This document shows positions 5,689 through 15,445 of a stretch of DNA of 25,562 nucleotides, in pieces. Within the stretch, counting starts at the first letter, position 1. Each line of letters opens with the position of its first letter. The position numbers and the translations under genes were made by a program. The DNA comes from Jingweiarchaeum tengchongense. Lineage in GTDB: Archaea > Nanobdellota > Nanobdellia > Jingweiarchaeales > Jingweiarchaeaceae. The notes under the pieces are model-generated. The model made no database searches, was not told the DNA's origin, and was given only the letters and a program-made list of their open reading frames with translations. The stretch covers positions 1 through 25,562 of the forward strand of contig JAVZDD010000011.1 of the NCBI GenBank assembly GCA_038874075.1, read 5' to 3'.

Positions 5689-6957
5689 ATGTCTTTGCTT
5701 TTGAAACTTAAAAACAAAATAAAGCAAAAAGGCTTAAAGACTACCGTCCAGAATATCTGCAGTTCCCTATCATACCGTACTGTTAGTTATCCTCGCCGTC
5801 TGAAAACCACCTACAAGGTACTGAGCAGCCTACCGAAATTGATACAACAAATAGCAGAGCGCTTTAATGCCGACCCCATCTCTTATCTTAATGAGGTTAG
5901 AGATAAAACGCTTGCTTACATCGAATCTAACCATCTACCGGAAATATCGATAGGTGCTTACTCTTATAAGAACGGTGGCACTCCAGTTCTCTACGCTTCA
6001 TGTTATGCTGCCTTGACCATGCACCTTTACGGACGATTACAGTCATTAACAGAATCAGCAAAAAAGGAATGGGCTGACTATATTCTAAGTTTCCAATGTG
6101 ATGACGGTCTTTTTCGAGATCCTGTGATTGCCTGTCCCCTTGCCGAGGAGGCTGACTGGTGGGGCTGGCGGCATTTGACACTTCATGTACTCATGGCTCT
6201 AAGCGCCCTCGGCGCTGTTGCGGCCAGACCATTTGCTATGATAAAGCCGTTCAGAAAAAAGGGCTTTATGTCCCAATGGCTTGCAACCCGCAACTGGGAA
6301 AACGACCCAGCGGGTGTTAGCAACGAGGTGCAGAACTATGGAACCATCCTCCAGTATGCCCGAGACTTTCAGAATGAAACGTGGTGTCAAGATGCTCTTA
6401 ACGAGATGTATGATTGGCTGGATAAAACACAGGACTCAGGTACTGGTTTATGGGGCAGTCGTTTTGATGATCCCGTATCACTGTCAAACGGCGTTCAGAC
6501 CGGTTATCACCTTTGGCTTTTGTATTTTTATGACCGTCGACCAATCCAATATACAGAGAGGATCATAGACAGTTGTCTTAAAACTCAGAACCGCCTTGGC
6601 GGCTACGGTGTCCAGCTTAATTCCAGTGCCTGCGAAGATATCGATTCCATAGACCCGCTCGTTCGTTTAAGCCATTTGACGGATTACCGGAATGAAGATA
6701 TCAGGCAATCCTTAGAAAGGGCACTGCTTTGGATTCTCGCAAACCAGAATCCTGACGGCGGATGGGTCTTTAGGCGATATGAGGCCTTTCAGTATGGTCA
6801 CCCGAATATGCTTGCCAGAAGCGAAGAAAGCTCCATGTTTCCTACTTGGTTTAGATCGTTAACCCTCGCGTATATTTCCCAAGAAATAAACGATATTTTT
6901 CCTAAATATTTCTGGTTTAAGGGGCCTGGTCATCAATTTTGGGAGTCCAGCAAATGA
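5689..6957 (+). CDS. Prenyltransferase/squalene-cyclase-type alpha-toroid protein, function unknown
   Basis: 422 residues from ATG 5689, which I prefer to an upstream TTG at 5668 because MSLLLKLKNKIKQKG is a normal basic amphipathic start; no strong ribosome binding site is visible. The body has repeated helical hairpins with turn motifs of the squalene-hopene-cyclase/prenyltransferase type: QCDDGLF, TQDSGTGLWGS, TQNRLGGYG and NQNPDGGWVF. The cyclase catalytic DXDD motif is not evident, so I infer an alpha/alpha-toroid that binds a hydrophobic or sugar substrate rather than a terpene cyclase. Similar proteins occur in polysaccharide loci without a known reaction. It overlaps the flippase by four bases (ATGA), so the two are probably co-translated. 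Confidence 0.72.
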   Translation: MSLLLKLKNKIKQKGLKTTVQNICSSLSYRTVSYPRRLKTTYKVLSSLPKLIQQIAERFNADPISYLNEVRDKTLAYIESNHLPEISIGAYSYKNGGTPVLYASCYAALTMHLYGRLQSLTESAKKEWADYILSFQCDDGLFRDPVIACPLAEEADWWGWRHLTLHVLMALSALGAVAARPFAMIKPFRKKGFMSQWLATRNWENDPAGVSNEVQNYGTILQYARDFQNETWCQDALNEMYDWLDKTQDSGTGLWGSRFDDPVSLSNGVQTGYHLWLLYFYDRRPIQYTERIIDSCLKTQNRLGGYGVQLNSSACEDIDSIDPLVRLSHLTDYRNEDIRQSLERALLWILANQNPDGGWVFRRYEAFQYGHPNMLARSEESSMFPTWFRSLTLAYISQEINDIFPKYFWFKGPGHQFWESSK

Positions 6958-8432
6958 GCTGCGATAAAGAAAGGTTAGATCCATCTGTGACCACAAAAGC
7001 TGTCACTTCCGTCAAGTGGTCTGCCTTGATGGAGATGGTCTCCCGGATAGCCCAGCCAATAATATTTGTCATTCTCGCTCGACTTTTAACACCTGAAGAT
7101 TTTGGGGTGGTAGCCACTGCCATGATTGCCATCAGTTTCTCCCAAATGTTTTGGGACGCTGGTTTGAGCAAAGCCTTGATTCAAACCGAAGAAGCACCTG
7201 AAACAGCAGCTAACGTAGTTTTTTGGACCAATATTGGTTTAGCAATCGTTATTTATGTCCTTCTTTTTTTTAGTGCCCCCTTGATTGCCCGGTTTTTCAA
7301 GAGCCCGGCATCCTGCGCTGTACTGAGAGTTTTAGGCATCCAAATTGTAATTGCATCTCTTTCTTCTGTGCAGCAGTCCCTTTTTATGAGGGAGATGGAT
7401 TTTAAAAATCTCTTCTGGATTCGACTGCTAACCGCCTTTTTCCCCGGCTTTTTTTCCATTCCTTTGGCTTTCTATGGTTATGGCGTTTGGGCCCTCGTTG
7501 GTGGAACCCTTGCGGGTCAATTGCTGAATCTCTTTTTGCTTTGGCGAAAGAGTACATGGCGTCCGAGTTTTTCGTATGATGTGACCCTTGCCCGAAAGCT
7601 TACCCGTTTCGGGTTCTGGGTGTTGCTTGAAAGTTTTGGTGCATGGCTCATCATTTGGGGAGATAATCTCATTGTGGGAAGGTATCTGGGGGTCCATGAT
7701 CTTGGCGTTTACCGAACTGGCTGGATGTTGGTTACATTAATTTTTGGTCTTGTGCTTAATCCGTTATTACCGGTTCTCTACCCCATGTTCTCCCGATTGC
7801 AGAATAACAATGAAGAATTGAAAAACGCATTTCATAAGGCAAATCGTATCGTCTTCTCTTTAGCTCTCCCTATGGGTTTAGGCCTTTTGGTCCTTGGCCC
7901 AGATCTGGCAAACCTTTTTTTTGGTGAAAAATGGCAGGGTCTGGGATTTGTGTTAAGTGTGCTGGGGCTTATGCATGGTATGGCATGGCTCGTTGGGATA
8001 AATGCTGAATTATATAGGGGTATGGGAAGGCCCGATCTGAATACAAAGTTAATGTGGTTAGCCATTCTTTACTATTTACCTTCTTACTATCTGGCCGTAC
8101 AACATGGTCTTAAGGTATTTACGCTAACAAGGTTAGCTGTTGCCGTTGTAGCCATACCAATGCATATTTATTTATGTGTAAAAGTGTTGAAGGTTAATGT
8201 AAACTATCTATGGGACCTGGGTAAACCAATGATACTATCCTCTTTGCTTATGACTGTTGTTATTTATTTAATAAAAAATATGGTGATGCATCATTCGAAT
8301 TCTTTTTATTCTGTTGTGTCAGTTGTTTTTCTGATCTTCACTGGGGTTACAGTGTACATATTATCTCTGTTATTTTTAGACAGAGAGTTTATAAAAATGA
8401 CAAGAAATATTGTAAGAAAGGCAATTGCCTAA
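6954..8432 (+). CDS. Polysaccharide flippase (WzxC-like, MOP superfamily)
   Basis: A 492-residue integral membrane protein with about 12-14 hydrophobic segments. Typical features are the N-terminal KAVTSVKWSALMEMVSRIAQP followed by ARLLTPEDFGVVA, then GLSKALIQ and the central FGFWVLLESFGAWLIIWGDNLIVGRYLG. These match the WzxC/TuaB group of lipid-linked oligosaccharide exporters. It would flip the undecaprenyl-linked repeat unit across the inner membrane for polymerisation outside. ATG 6954 overlaps the stop of the toroid gene (ATGA); an earlier TTG at 6939 is less likely. The downstream gap of about 100 bases is one of the few breaks in the operon and could hold a promoter, but I see no convincing one. 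Confidence 0.92.
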   Translation: MSCDKERLDPSVTTKAVTSVKWSALMEMVSRIAQPIIFVILARLLTPEDFGVVATAMIAISFSQMFWDAGLSKALIQTEEAPETAANVVFWTNIGLAIVIYVLLFFSAPLIARFFKSPASCAVLRVLGIQIVIASLSSVQQSLFMREMDFKNLFWIRLLTAFFPGFFSIPLAFYGYGVWALVGGTLAGQLLNLFLLWRKSTWRPSFSYDVTLARKLTRFGFWVLLESFGAWLIIWGDNLIVGRYLGVHDLGVYRTGWMLVTLIFGLVLNPLLPVLYPMFSRLQNNNEELKNAFHKANRIVFSLALPMGLGLLVLGPDLANLFFGEKWQGLGFVLSVLGLMHGMAWLVGINAELYRGMGRPDLNTKLMWLAILYYLPSYYLAVQHGLKVFTLTRLAVAVVAIPMHIYLCVKVLKVNVNYLWDLGKPMILSSLLMTVVIYLIKNMVMHHSNSFYSVVSVVFLIFTGVTVYILSLLFLDREFIKMTRNIVRKAIA

Positions 8433-8539
8433 TTGTGACATTTTAGTTGCGCTTTTAATTTTATGTTCGCGCGATTAGATGGTGAAGGATTGGGACAAAT
8501 AGGAGTTCTAAGAGTTTTTCTAACTGGTTGAAAACAAGC

Positions 8540-9160
8540 ATGTTTCGTAATCTTAAAGACATGGCAAAGAAAACTTTCGTCTACATGAAATGGAGCCCCA
8601 TTTATATAAGATTTGTCCTTAAGCACAAATATGATTTTTTTACTATCTACACTCACCTCACAGTTTCTGAACGCTTGTTGCTATATAAATTAGCCCTTTC
8701 CTTGAAAAATAATTCGACGATAGTGGAAATAGGCAGTTACCTCGGGGCTAGTAGTTCATTCTTAGGTTGCGCAGCCAAAGAAAAAGGCCACAAAGTTTAT
8801 TGCGTGGATACCTGGAAAAATGAAGGGATGAGTGAAGGAGAGAGAGATACATTTGGCGAGTTTTGCGAAAATACAAGATCCCTGAGAGAGTTTATTTATA
8901 TACTACGCGGCAAATCAGAAGACATGGCTAAAACTTTTAACGAACCGATAAATTTGCTCTTTATAGACGGCGATCACTCCTACAAAGCTGTTAAGACCGA
9001 CGTTGAATTATGGCTTCCAAAAATTGTACCTGGTGGAATTATAATTCTTCACGACTACGGATGGGCAGAAGGAGTAAAAAGGGTTGTAAAGGAAATAGTG
9101 ATGTCAAAAATTAATTTTCATGAAAAACTACCTAATATGTTTTGGGGTCGAATCAGTTAA
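8540..9160 (+). CDS. Class I SAM-dependent methyltransferase (Methyltransf_24 type)
   Basis: 206 residues from ATG 8540; a TTG at 8528 is an alternative and neither has a strong ribosome binding site. Motif I reads IVEIGSYLGASSSFL, strand 2 ends in YCVDTW, and the post-motif FIDGDHSYKAVKTDVELW with GGIIILHDYGW is the signature of this O-methyltransferase-like family, in which Asp and His residues around DGDHSY help bind a divalent metal. It is often found next to glycosyltransferases, where it methylates a sugar or a small precursor; the substrate is not known. Its TAA stop overlaps the ATG of the next glycosyltransferase by one base. Confidence 0.82.
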   Translation: MFRNLKDMAKKTFVYMKWSPIYIRFVLKHKYDFFTIYTHLTVSERLLLYKLALSLKNNSTIVEIGSYLGASSSFLGCAAKEKGHKVYCVDTWKNEGMSEGERDTFGEFCENTRSLREFIYILRGKSEDMAKTFNEPINLLFIDGDHSYKAVKTDVELWLPKIVPGGIIILHDYGWAEGVKRVVKEIVMSKINFHEKLPNMFWGRIS

Positions 9161-10113
9161 TGTTTCTATCTGTTATAATTCCTACTCGAAACCGTGCCAA
9201 ATATCTTGCGGGTGCTCTTGCCTCGATTACTGGGCAGACCTACCCACAGGAACTATTTGAAGTGATTGTGGTAGACAACGGCTCCACGGACAACACAAAA
9301 GAGGTTTGTCAATCTTTTAATGACCGAATCAAGAATCTAAGATACTTTTATGAGCCTACCCCTGGTCTGCATGTGGGCAGGCACCTGGGTATGCGGGAGG
9401 CAAAATCAGAGATCCTTGTATATGCCGATGACGACATCGAGGCCTTTCCCACCTGGCTTGAAGCCATTGCAGAGAGTTTCCAAAATCCAGAGGTTGTGCT
9501 TGTGGGCGGGAAGAACTTACCCAAATGGGAGGCTGAGCCGCCTGATTGGATTTTGAAGATGTGGGAGAAGGACAAAAATGGCAACCGCATTCTTGGATAT
9601 CTGAGCATCCTTGATCTTGGTGATGAAAAGAAATTCATCAGCCCTTTCCATGTCTTTGGCTGCAATTTTTCTATCAGGAAAAACATCCTCCTTGAAGCTG
9701 GGGGCTTCCACCCGGACGCCATGCCAAAAGAACTTATCATTTACCGAGGTGATGGTGAAACCCATGTATCAGAATACATTCATAAAAAAAAGTACAAGGT
9801 CTTCTACCACCCAGACGCATCTGTCCATCACCTCATCCCTGGAGAAAGATTAACTTTTTATTATTACTGTCAAAGGGCATACTACCAGGCAATTTCGGAT
9901 GCTTTTCGAGAAATTCGTTTGTATGGGCCGTGGAGGTTTGATAGACTTTTTATGGCACTGTTCAGACAATGCAGATTTTCCTGCAAAAAGTTATCTGCCA
10001 TAAAATTAATGGGTCTATATTCATACATCAGAGGCTATATGACATATCATTTGTGCATCGCTGCTAACAAATCATTACTGAATTGGGTGCAAAAGAGTAA
10101 TTATTGGAAATAG
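9160..10113 (+). CDS. Family 2 glycosyltransferase (GT-A fold)
   Basis: 317 residues. The start SVIIPTRNRAKYLAGALASI is the classical GT2 nucleotide-binding strand, VVDNGSTDNT follows, and the metal-binding DXD is the DDD of VYADDDIEAF. A second acidic segment (IIYRGDGETHVSEYI) is where the catalytic base and ED-like motif of the family lie. There are no transmembrane segments, so it should act at the inner face of the membrane on a lipid-linked acceptor. ATG 9160 overlaps the previous stop (TAATG) and replaces a longer TTG-started version at 9142. The last third (aromatic YYYCQRAYYQA) is a helical tail typical of O-antigen GT2 enzymes. Donor and linkage are not predictable. Confidence 0.9.
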   Translation: MFLSVIIPTRNRAKYLAGALASITGQTYPQELFEVIVVDNGSTDNTKEVCQSFNDRIKNLRYFYEPTPGLHVGRHLGMREAKSEILVYADDDIEAFPTWLEAIAESFQNPEVVLVGGKNLPKWEAEPPDWILKMWEKDKNGNRILGYLSILDLGDEKKFISPFHVFGCNFSIRKNILLEAGGFHPDAMPKELIIYRGDGETHVSEYIHKKKYKVFYHPDASVHHLIPGERLTFYYYCQRAYYQAISDAFREIRLYGPWRFDRLFMALFRQCRFSCKKLSAIKLMGLYSYIRGYMTYHLCIAANKSLLNWVQKSNYWK

Positions 10114-10118
10114 GGCAC

Positions 10119-11378
10119 ATGCGTATTTATACAATATCTGGAAGGTTGCATTTAACTGTATTTTATGTTGCAGTTTTCTTCTCTTTTTTTGCTTGGAACA
10201 TATTCTACTTAACTATAAGTGAATGGTTAATTGTAGGGATAACAATTTTCAATCTTATTTTCAGGCCATCTTGTCTTCGAGATATTAAAAGAAATGAGCT
10301 GATCATCTTTTTTCTTTGGTTTCTTTATGTTATTGGAGCCATTGTCACGTTTTATTATAATAATACATATTTGACATATGGACAACAATTTCTTTTGCCG
10401 ATGTTTCATTCAGGCATTCTTCCTTTTGCTTTATCTTTTTGTACGTTTACTATGATCAGAAATTACGATGAGGTCGAAAGTATAATTAAATGTTGTATAA
10501 TCTCTATATTGTTCTTTTTCTTACTCATTTATTTAGGTTTTCTGTTTGACTATGCCAGACCAATTGACGACATCAGAGTATTGGAAGGTGATCAAATAAC
10601 TGTTGATCTGAAACTTGGCGGTATTGAATTTGTGACTTATGCAACGTGGCTTGGTGCCATGACTGCGCTGGCTTTTCCTGGTTTAGTATTTTTCTTTATA
10701 AAGAGCGCCGGTAAGAGAAAACTCCCGTGGTTTTTCTTCATCCTACTTGACTTACTATTCTTTTCGAGGGCACTAACCCGAGGAGGAGGCTTAGGCATAG
10801 TTGTTGGGATGCTTGTAGGTATGGTATTAATTATCGTCTTTGCAAAAGAGTTCACGAGACAAATTCTGTTTGTAATTCTATTAGTGGCTGTTGTTTCAGT
10901 AGTTGGTTTGTATACTCTATCTGATATGTTGCCGGAAGGTGGTAAAAGGGCTTACCAATCCTTTTATGAACAAGGACTAGAAGTGCCCAATATTCTATTT
11001 CGGTTTGCTCTGTTTTCGAGTGCTTACGAATATGCGCTTTCTAATATTATTGGTATGGGGTTCAATACGCTATGGGTTTACTATTTGATAGATGAGGTAA
11101 ATTTTTATTCCTGGTCAGCAAACGGAACGGGACTCTTGGGGATAGTGGCTATTTGGTCTCTATTCATTATCCTAGCACTTCGTTTTATACATATCGTCCG
11201 GAAACATCAAATAAATAAAAGAATTTATGGAATATTGGGCATGACTACTCTGTGTACTATTGCGGTGGCCGCATTTGGAAACGACCAGATTCTCCATAGG
11301 CCACAGTCAGTTATTCCGTTTTGGACGATTATGTATGTTTGCTTAAAATCCGCTGATATAAAATCTCATGGCGAATAG
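10119..11378 (+). CDS. O-antigen polymerase/ligase-like membrane protein (Wzy/WaaL type)
   Basis: A 419-residue protein with roughly ten to twelve hydrophobic helices and a large extracytoplasmic loop between about residues 150 and 170, as in Wzy and WaaL proteins. SRALTRGGGLGIVVGM resembles the Arg/Gly-rich segment of the O-antigen ligase family (Wzy_C-like), and a short C-terminal loop with FGNDQ precedes the last helix. It would polymerise or ligate exported repeat units on the outer side of the inner membrane. Sequence in this class diverges strongly, so Wzy and ligase cannot be separated; next to the flippase, polymerase is more likely. ATG 10119 was chosen over TTG 10104, which overlaps the previous gene. 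The codons are very T-rich, as expected for a membrane protein here. Confidence 0.8.
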   Translation: MRIYTISGRLHLTVFYVAVFFSFFAWNIFYLTISEWLIVGITIFNLIFRPSCLRDIKRNELIIFFLWFLYVIGAIVTFYYNNTYLTYGQQFLLPMFHSGILPFALSFCTFTMIRNYDEVESIIKCCIISILFFFLLIYLGFLFDYARPIDDIRVLEGDQITVDLKLGGIEFVTYATWLGAMTALAFPGLVFFFIKSAGKRKLPWFFFILLDLLFFSRALTRGGGLGIVVGMLVGMVLIIVFAKEFTRQILFVILLVAVVSVVGLYTLSDMLPEGGKRAYQSFYEQGLEVPNILFRFALFSSAYEYALSNIIGMGFNTLWVYYLIDEVNFYSWSANGTGLLGIVAIWSLFIILALRFIHIVRKHQINKRIYGILGMTTLCTIAVAAFGNDQILHRPQSVIPFWTIMYVCLKSADIKSHGE

Positions 11379-13219
11379 TAAGATAGTCTGTTTTCTTTGC
11401 ATTTGCTTAATGGTAATACTTGCCGGAATCGGCTATGCTCAAAAGCGCAATAACTTAATTCATTGGGTACCAATGAATACACGCATAAGAATTTGGGATT
11501 CCGTTGTGTCAAAACACAAAGGAGTTTCAATCTATGCGGCTAGGGCTGAATATACAACTTCCGCTAATGGGCTTGTAGCTACCTATGAAAAAAACGGTGC
11601 CATGTGGTCGATTATTGGCGCAAACGCAGCAGTCAATGAGCCCACAATCTATCCGAGCCACTGGAAAATAAGGGATAGGTATTATGACATATTAATCATC
11701 AATGATCCTTTTATGGACAGAAAAGTATTACCGTTCACTGACCAAATAGAGGGTATTATAGATGGAAACACCATTTTTATTGAAGGTGCCCCCGATTCGT
11801 ATGAATCTGCAAGTTTTGTCATTAGGTCAGGAGAGTTGGATCTTAAAAATGTAATAATTGAGGTTTCCGATTTGATCATGTTGCAGCAAAGCGCATCATC
11901 GCGTCATTTAAGCCAAAAGATACCGAAAGAGTGTATTGATATCACAATCGTAAAATGTTGGTATCAAGCAGGTCGCGCTCTCAACGACACCAATCATAAA
12001 ATTTTGACGCCGGAATTGCTTATTCACGATGACAACATAGTTCTTGTCGATTATGAGCATCAAGTAAACATTATTAGGAACCTAAAAACCATTAGGGACT
12101 CGGACAATCTTCTACCTTTTACAGCACCTAAGAGGCAGAATAAGCAGGTTTGGTTAACAGTGCATATTTCAGATGATATTAAGGCGGGGAAATATGTAAG
12201 GGGAGATAAAAATTGTTCCGCAACAATTACCTACGAGAAAAATTAAAATAATTATTAGGGTTCTTCCTTTCAAATTGCCTGCACCTATGGTGGATTACGG
12301 ACTATTTTATGAAGGACGTCTGACTAAGTCTGAAGCAATTGTTGGCTCTGGAAAAAAACAAAATTGCAGATGCTGAGTGAACTCCGGGATATGAAGGAAC
12401 ATGGACTAAGTAATGCCACAGCGTGGCATACTCTTTCAGTGGATCAAGTAAGGGGTGATAAAGCATGGAAAAAATTGAATGAGGCTCTTAAGCTACGTAA
12501 GGAGATCGGTTGGCACGATAAGCCCCTTTTATACCTAGATTGGAGAGTTTCTCACGCAAAAAATCTTAAAGATTATAGGGAAAAGTTGTTGGTAATTAAG
12601 ATAATAGCAGCCGAAAATGGCATTAAAGACATCTATATTTACGGCAAAGATGAATCGGTAGGGAAGGAGCTTGAGGATTTTGATAGGGAAATATACCGTC
12701 TACATAAAAGTATGGGATTAAAAACTTTTGTCGCTGGCTGGATACAGGAGTTTTTATGTAGAACAGACAACATTGATTTATTCGTTGTGAGTGGACCATT
12801 GGTTGATAGTTACCCAGTAAGCATTTATGGGGGTGCCTCGTTAAGTCAGATACGAGAAGCAAAACAAAAAGGTAAGATAGTATGGGTATATAATAATCCT
12901 CAAGCAGGTATTGAAGACCCTATGATTTATAGAAGGAATTTTGGTTTGCAGCTTGTAAAAATGGGCGTAGATGGGACACTTAACTATGCCTATCAAACCG
13001 GCACGTGTTGGAATGATTTTGATAACCTTGAGTACCTATCATGTTATGGCGTATCCCACTATAGATAAACCGATCCCAAATATCCAATGGGAAGGTTGGC
13101 GGGCCGCAGTAAACGACGTCCGTTATTATACGGCACTTGCAAATATTTCAAGGACTCAAACAGCTGTACTTCTACATAACTTTCCAGATAATATGGACGA
13201 GTGCAGGAAAAAATCATAG
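11368..13219 (+). pseudogene. Secreted glycoside-hydrolase-like protein (GH123/DUF4091-like), broken by three frameshifts
   Basis: Three open pieces join into one protein of about 617 residues. The first (11368-12246) has a signal peptide (FLCICLMVILAGIGYAQ) and a beta-rich N-terminal domain. The catalytic-barrel-like part follows: YIYGKDE, WVYNNPQAGIEDP, GVDGTLNYAYQTG and AYPTIDKPIPNIQWEGWR, a pattern I associate with GH123/DUF4091 proteins. Frame changes: first at an A5 run (12238-12242, one base too many), second at an A7 run (12352-12358, one too few), third near 13014-13037 (one base too many, simplest at a C after GAGTAC). The first two compensate each other. Start ATG 11368 overlaps the polymerase stop by 11 bases. 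This is either a recent pseudogene or consensus indel error. If intact, it would trim or release the polysaccharide outside the cytoplasm. Confidence 0.62.
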
Positions 13220-13241
13220 AACTAATGATGGGTTTAAAGGG

Positions 13242-14441
13242 ATGAAACGTATAGCAATAATTGCCTATTATCCCGGGCCGTTAAGAGTTCATCCGTCTTT
13301 AATACAGGCAGCGCATTTGCTAAGTGAACATTTTTTTGTCGATATATTTAAATGCCATAATGATCTTGATACTGAAGTAAAGAACATCTTTATAGACGTA
13401 ATTCATTTCTCAAAATACCAGACCAATCCATTTGCACGCATTGCCAGTTTATTCAAAGGGCTAAAAGTAATAAACAAACATATAAAGAAGAAGGGATACA
13501 TTTCACTAATTTGTGTTGATGCCTATGGGCTTATGTTGGGCGGGATATTAAAGATGTTTAACAATACTCCGCTTATATACTATTCCTTAGAGCTACTTTC
13601 TTCTAAAACCGGACACTTTTCAACGAGAGGTAACCCATTAAAGAAGTTCTTATATATTTCCCATAATTTAGTATTGAAAAGTATGGAACGCTATTTTCAT
13701 AGACAAGTCTATTTAACAATTATTCAGGACGAAATCAGGTGGCACATGTTAAAACGCCTAAATAAAATCCGTAAGCAAGCAGAAGTAGTTTTTGTGCCAA
13801 ACAGTAGGATAGTAAAAGAAGATACAGGCAGCGTTAAAAGCAGGTATTTACACAATGAATTAGGTATCCCTGAAGATAAGATTATAGTTCTTTACTCTGG
13901 GTCAATTTTTGAGGGGATTGGCATTCAGCATGTTATCGAAGAGTCTATCAAATGGCCGAGTAACACTGTTCTAGTGTTGCATGTCAGGGGAAACAAAAAT
14001 ATTATAGATACATTAATAGATAAGTCTGCGGAAAATTCTAAGAATTTATACGTGCTGACTAAGTCTTACCATGAAAAAGAATATTATGAGCTTTTAAAAT
14101 CTTCTTCTATAGGCCTTGTTTGGTATGATGATTTTGTTGACCCAAACTATTATTACATTGGTGCAGCCTCTGGTAAATTATTTTACTACCTAGAGTGTGG
14201 CCTTCCTGTAGTCGCGCGTCGATTACCTGGACTTGCCGAAATCTTAGAATATAACAAAGCCGGCCTGTGCGTAGATAACGCAAGAGACATTGGTACAGCA
14301 TTGAAATCTATAATTGAAAACTATGACGCGTATTCTCAAAATGCTGTATTATGTCATAGAAAATACGATTTTAGGACGCATTTCAAGAATGTAGTTGATC
14401 GACTTTTGTTGCTAAAAGCAAGCTATCCAAGAGCGAAATAA
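13242..14441 (+). CDS. GT-B fold glycosyltransferase (GT4-like)
   Basis: 399 residues from ATG 13242 (MKRIAIIAYYPGPLRVHPS), preferred over an ORF beginning at 13137 whose first 35 residues overlap the previous gene and do not resemble the family. The N-terminal half ends with a membrane-associated basic segment (KSMERYFHRQVYLTIIQDE). The C-terminal half begins with KIIVLYSGSIFEGIGIQ and contains the donor-binding E of the family in LECGLPVVARRLPGLAEIL. A short purine-rich AAAGG precedes the start very closely. The donor sugar is unknown. It is followed by about 690 bases with no recognisable gene, so it may end the first transcription block. Confidence 0.82.
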   Translation: MKRIAIIAYYPGPLRVHPSLIQAAHLLSEHFFVDIFKCHNDLDTEVKNIFIDVIHFSKYQTNPFARIASLFKGLKVINKHIKKKGYISLICVDAYGLMLGGILKMFNNTPLIYYSLELLSSKTGHFSTRGNPLKKFLYISHNLVLKSMERYFHRQVYLTIIQDEIRWHMLKRLNKIRKQAEVVFVPNSRIVKEDTGSVKSRYLHNELGIPEDKIIVLYSGSIFEGIGIQHVIEESIKWPSNTVLVLHVRGNKNIIDTLIDKSAENSKNLYVLTKSYHEKEYYELLKSSSIGLVWYDDFVDPNYYYIGAASGKLFYYLECGLPVVARRLPGLAEILEYNKAGLCVDNARDIGTALKSIIENYDAYSQNAVLCHRKYDFRTHFKNVVDRLLLLKASYPRAK

Positions 14442-15132
14442 GTGCATCGCGCTGCTGCGTATCTGTATTCCAAAATTGATGACTTGAACTACGAAAATCC
14501 CCTCATCTAAAATTTTTCCGAAGGCCTGGAGGGGGTAATTTAGTTTACTATATCCTGTAAGTATTGTCAGGAACGACTAAAACGCATATGAATCCTTCGA
14601 CAAGATCAAGTGAGCGATGCTGTATATGGGGTGTTTTTATGCTTTTAGCATTTTACGCCCTTTCAGGCCGGTCTTTTGTGAGTAACTTGTTAATATACCA
14701 CACCGACCACGTCGGTGATTTTCAAAACCTGTTCGAAGATTCCTGACATTGTTATCCATCGTTTCGCCATAGCTTAAGTTGTTTGCTCGAAGTTCCTCTT
14801 CGTGTTAACTGCAAACATATTTACGCATTATACTTGAATCTATGCCCACTGTGCTTGCGAAGTATCATCTTGTCCATATATGTAATTCCCAGTATTTCTT
14901 TCGAGGTCTGGGAACCCCTTTCTTAGATGGTCTGCACTCTCTCCTTATGAGTATTTTGGATTATATGAGATGGTGAATACTTTGAACGAACTAATAGGCT
15001 CATATGGATATGGTCTTCCTTTATTTCACCTCATAGTATTGTTACATCTATCTACTCGCATAGCTCTATGAGTATCTTTTTCTGCTATCCTGCCCTTCCT
15101 TTACTCGAACCTTGTTATAAGATAAAGTAACA
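14442..15132. other. 691-base interval without a recognisable gene
   Basis: Both strands were read. Short frames exist (for example 14564-14746 on the + strand) but none shows a family pattern, a ribosome binding site or a sensible start. The only clear structure is a perfect hairpin at 14701-14717. The stretch lies between a glycosyltransferase and a dead IS3 element and is probably debris of insertion and deletion events. I could not find an IS end or target duplication in it. Confidence 0.6.
14701..14717. other. Perfect 7-bp inverted repeat (hairpin)
   Basis: CACCGAC, a 3-base CAC loop, then GTCGGTG. On the + strand it is followed by ATTTTC, too weak a T-run for a standard intrinsic terminator. 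It could be a weak terminator, an operator or a relic of an IS end. Confidence 0.45.
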
Positions 15133-15445
15133 ATGAGGGGTCTCCAAAGTAGAAAATACCAAAGACAGTATTTGTCATACGAGTTTAAGGAAGAAGCAGT
15201 AAAAATGATAACAGAAGGAGGGTTATCAATACCCAAATCTACCTTAGCCCACTGGGTTAAAAGAGCAAATGCTGGAAAACTGTCAAATAACAACCAGAAG
15301 AAACATAAACAAGTAACCCCTTAAAGATTTGGAGCTTGCCAGATTAAGACGTGAAAATGCCGAACTCAAAATGGAGAAAGAGATATTAAAAAAAGCTTAC
15401 GGCTTATCTTTGCAAGGGTGTTCCTTAAGAGGTATGCCTTTATAA
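15133..15445 (+). pseudogene. IS3 orfA (helix-turn-helix subunit), decayed
   Basis: Begins MRGLQSRKYQRQYLSYEFKE. The helix-turn-helix region reads EGGLSIPKSTLAHWVKRA, about a dozen residues shorter than normal between EGG and IPKSTL, so the first recognition helix seems deleted. The frame stops at 15322-15324 and continues one base over as LKDLELARLRRENAELKMEK, the leucine-zipper part of OrfA, ending at TAA 15443-15445. Confidence 0.8.
15389..15395 (+). promoter_or_regulatory. IS3-type programmed -1 frameshift site (A AAA AAG)
   Basis: A run of seven A followed by G lies after EKEIL in the zipper part of orfA. Slipping back one base there leads from the orfA frame into the open orfB frame (reading on to FLKRYAFINKM). 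This is the established mechanism by which IS3-family elements make the OrfAB transposase. It cannot give a functional product here because of the later stop. Confidence 0.7.

Noticed and set aside
8473..8505. A short stretch (GATTAGATGGTGAAGGATTGGG) resembling decayed octamer units
   Set aside because: Only one to two units fit the 8-base phase and the rest needs shifts; chance similarity cannot be excluded.
14564..14746. 60-codon ORF in the gap before the IS element
   Set aside because: No family pattern, no ribosome binding site, and it spans the hairpin at 14701-14717.
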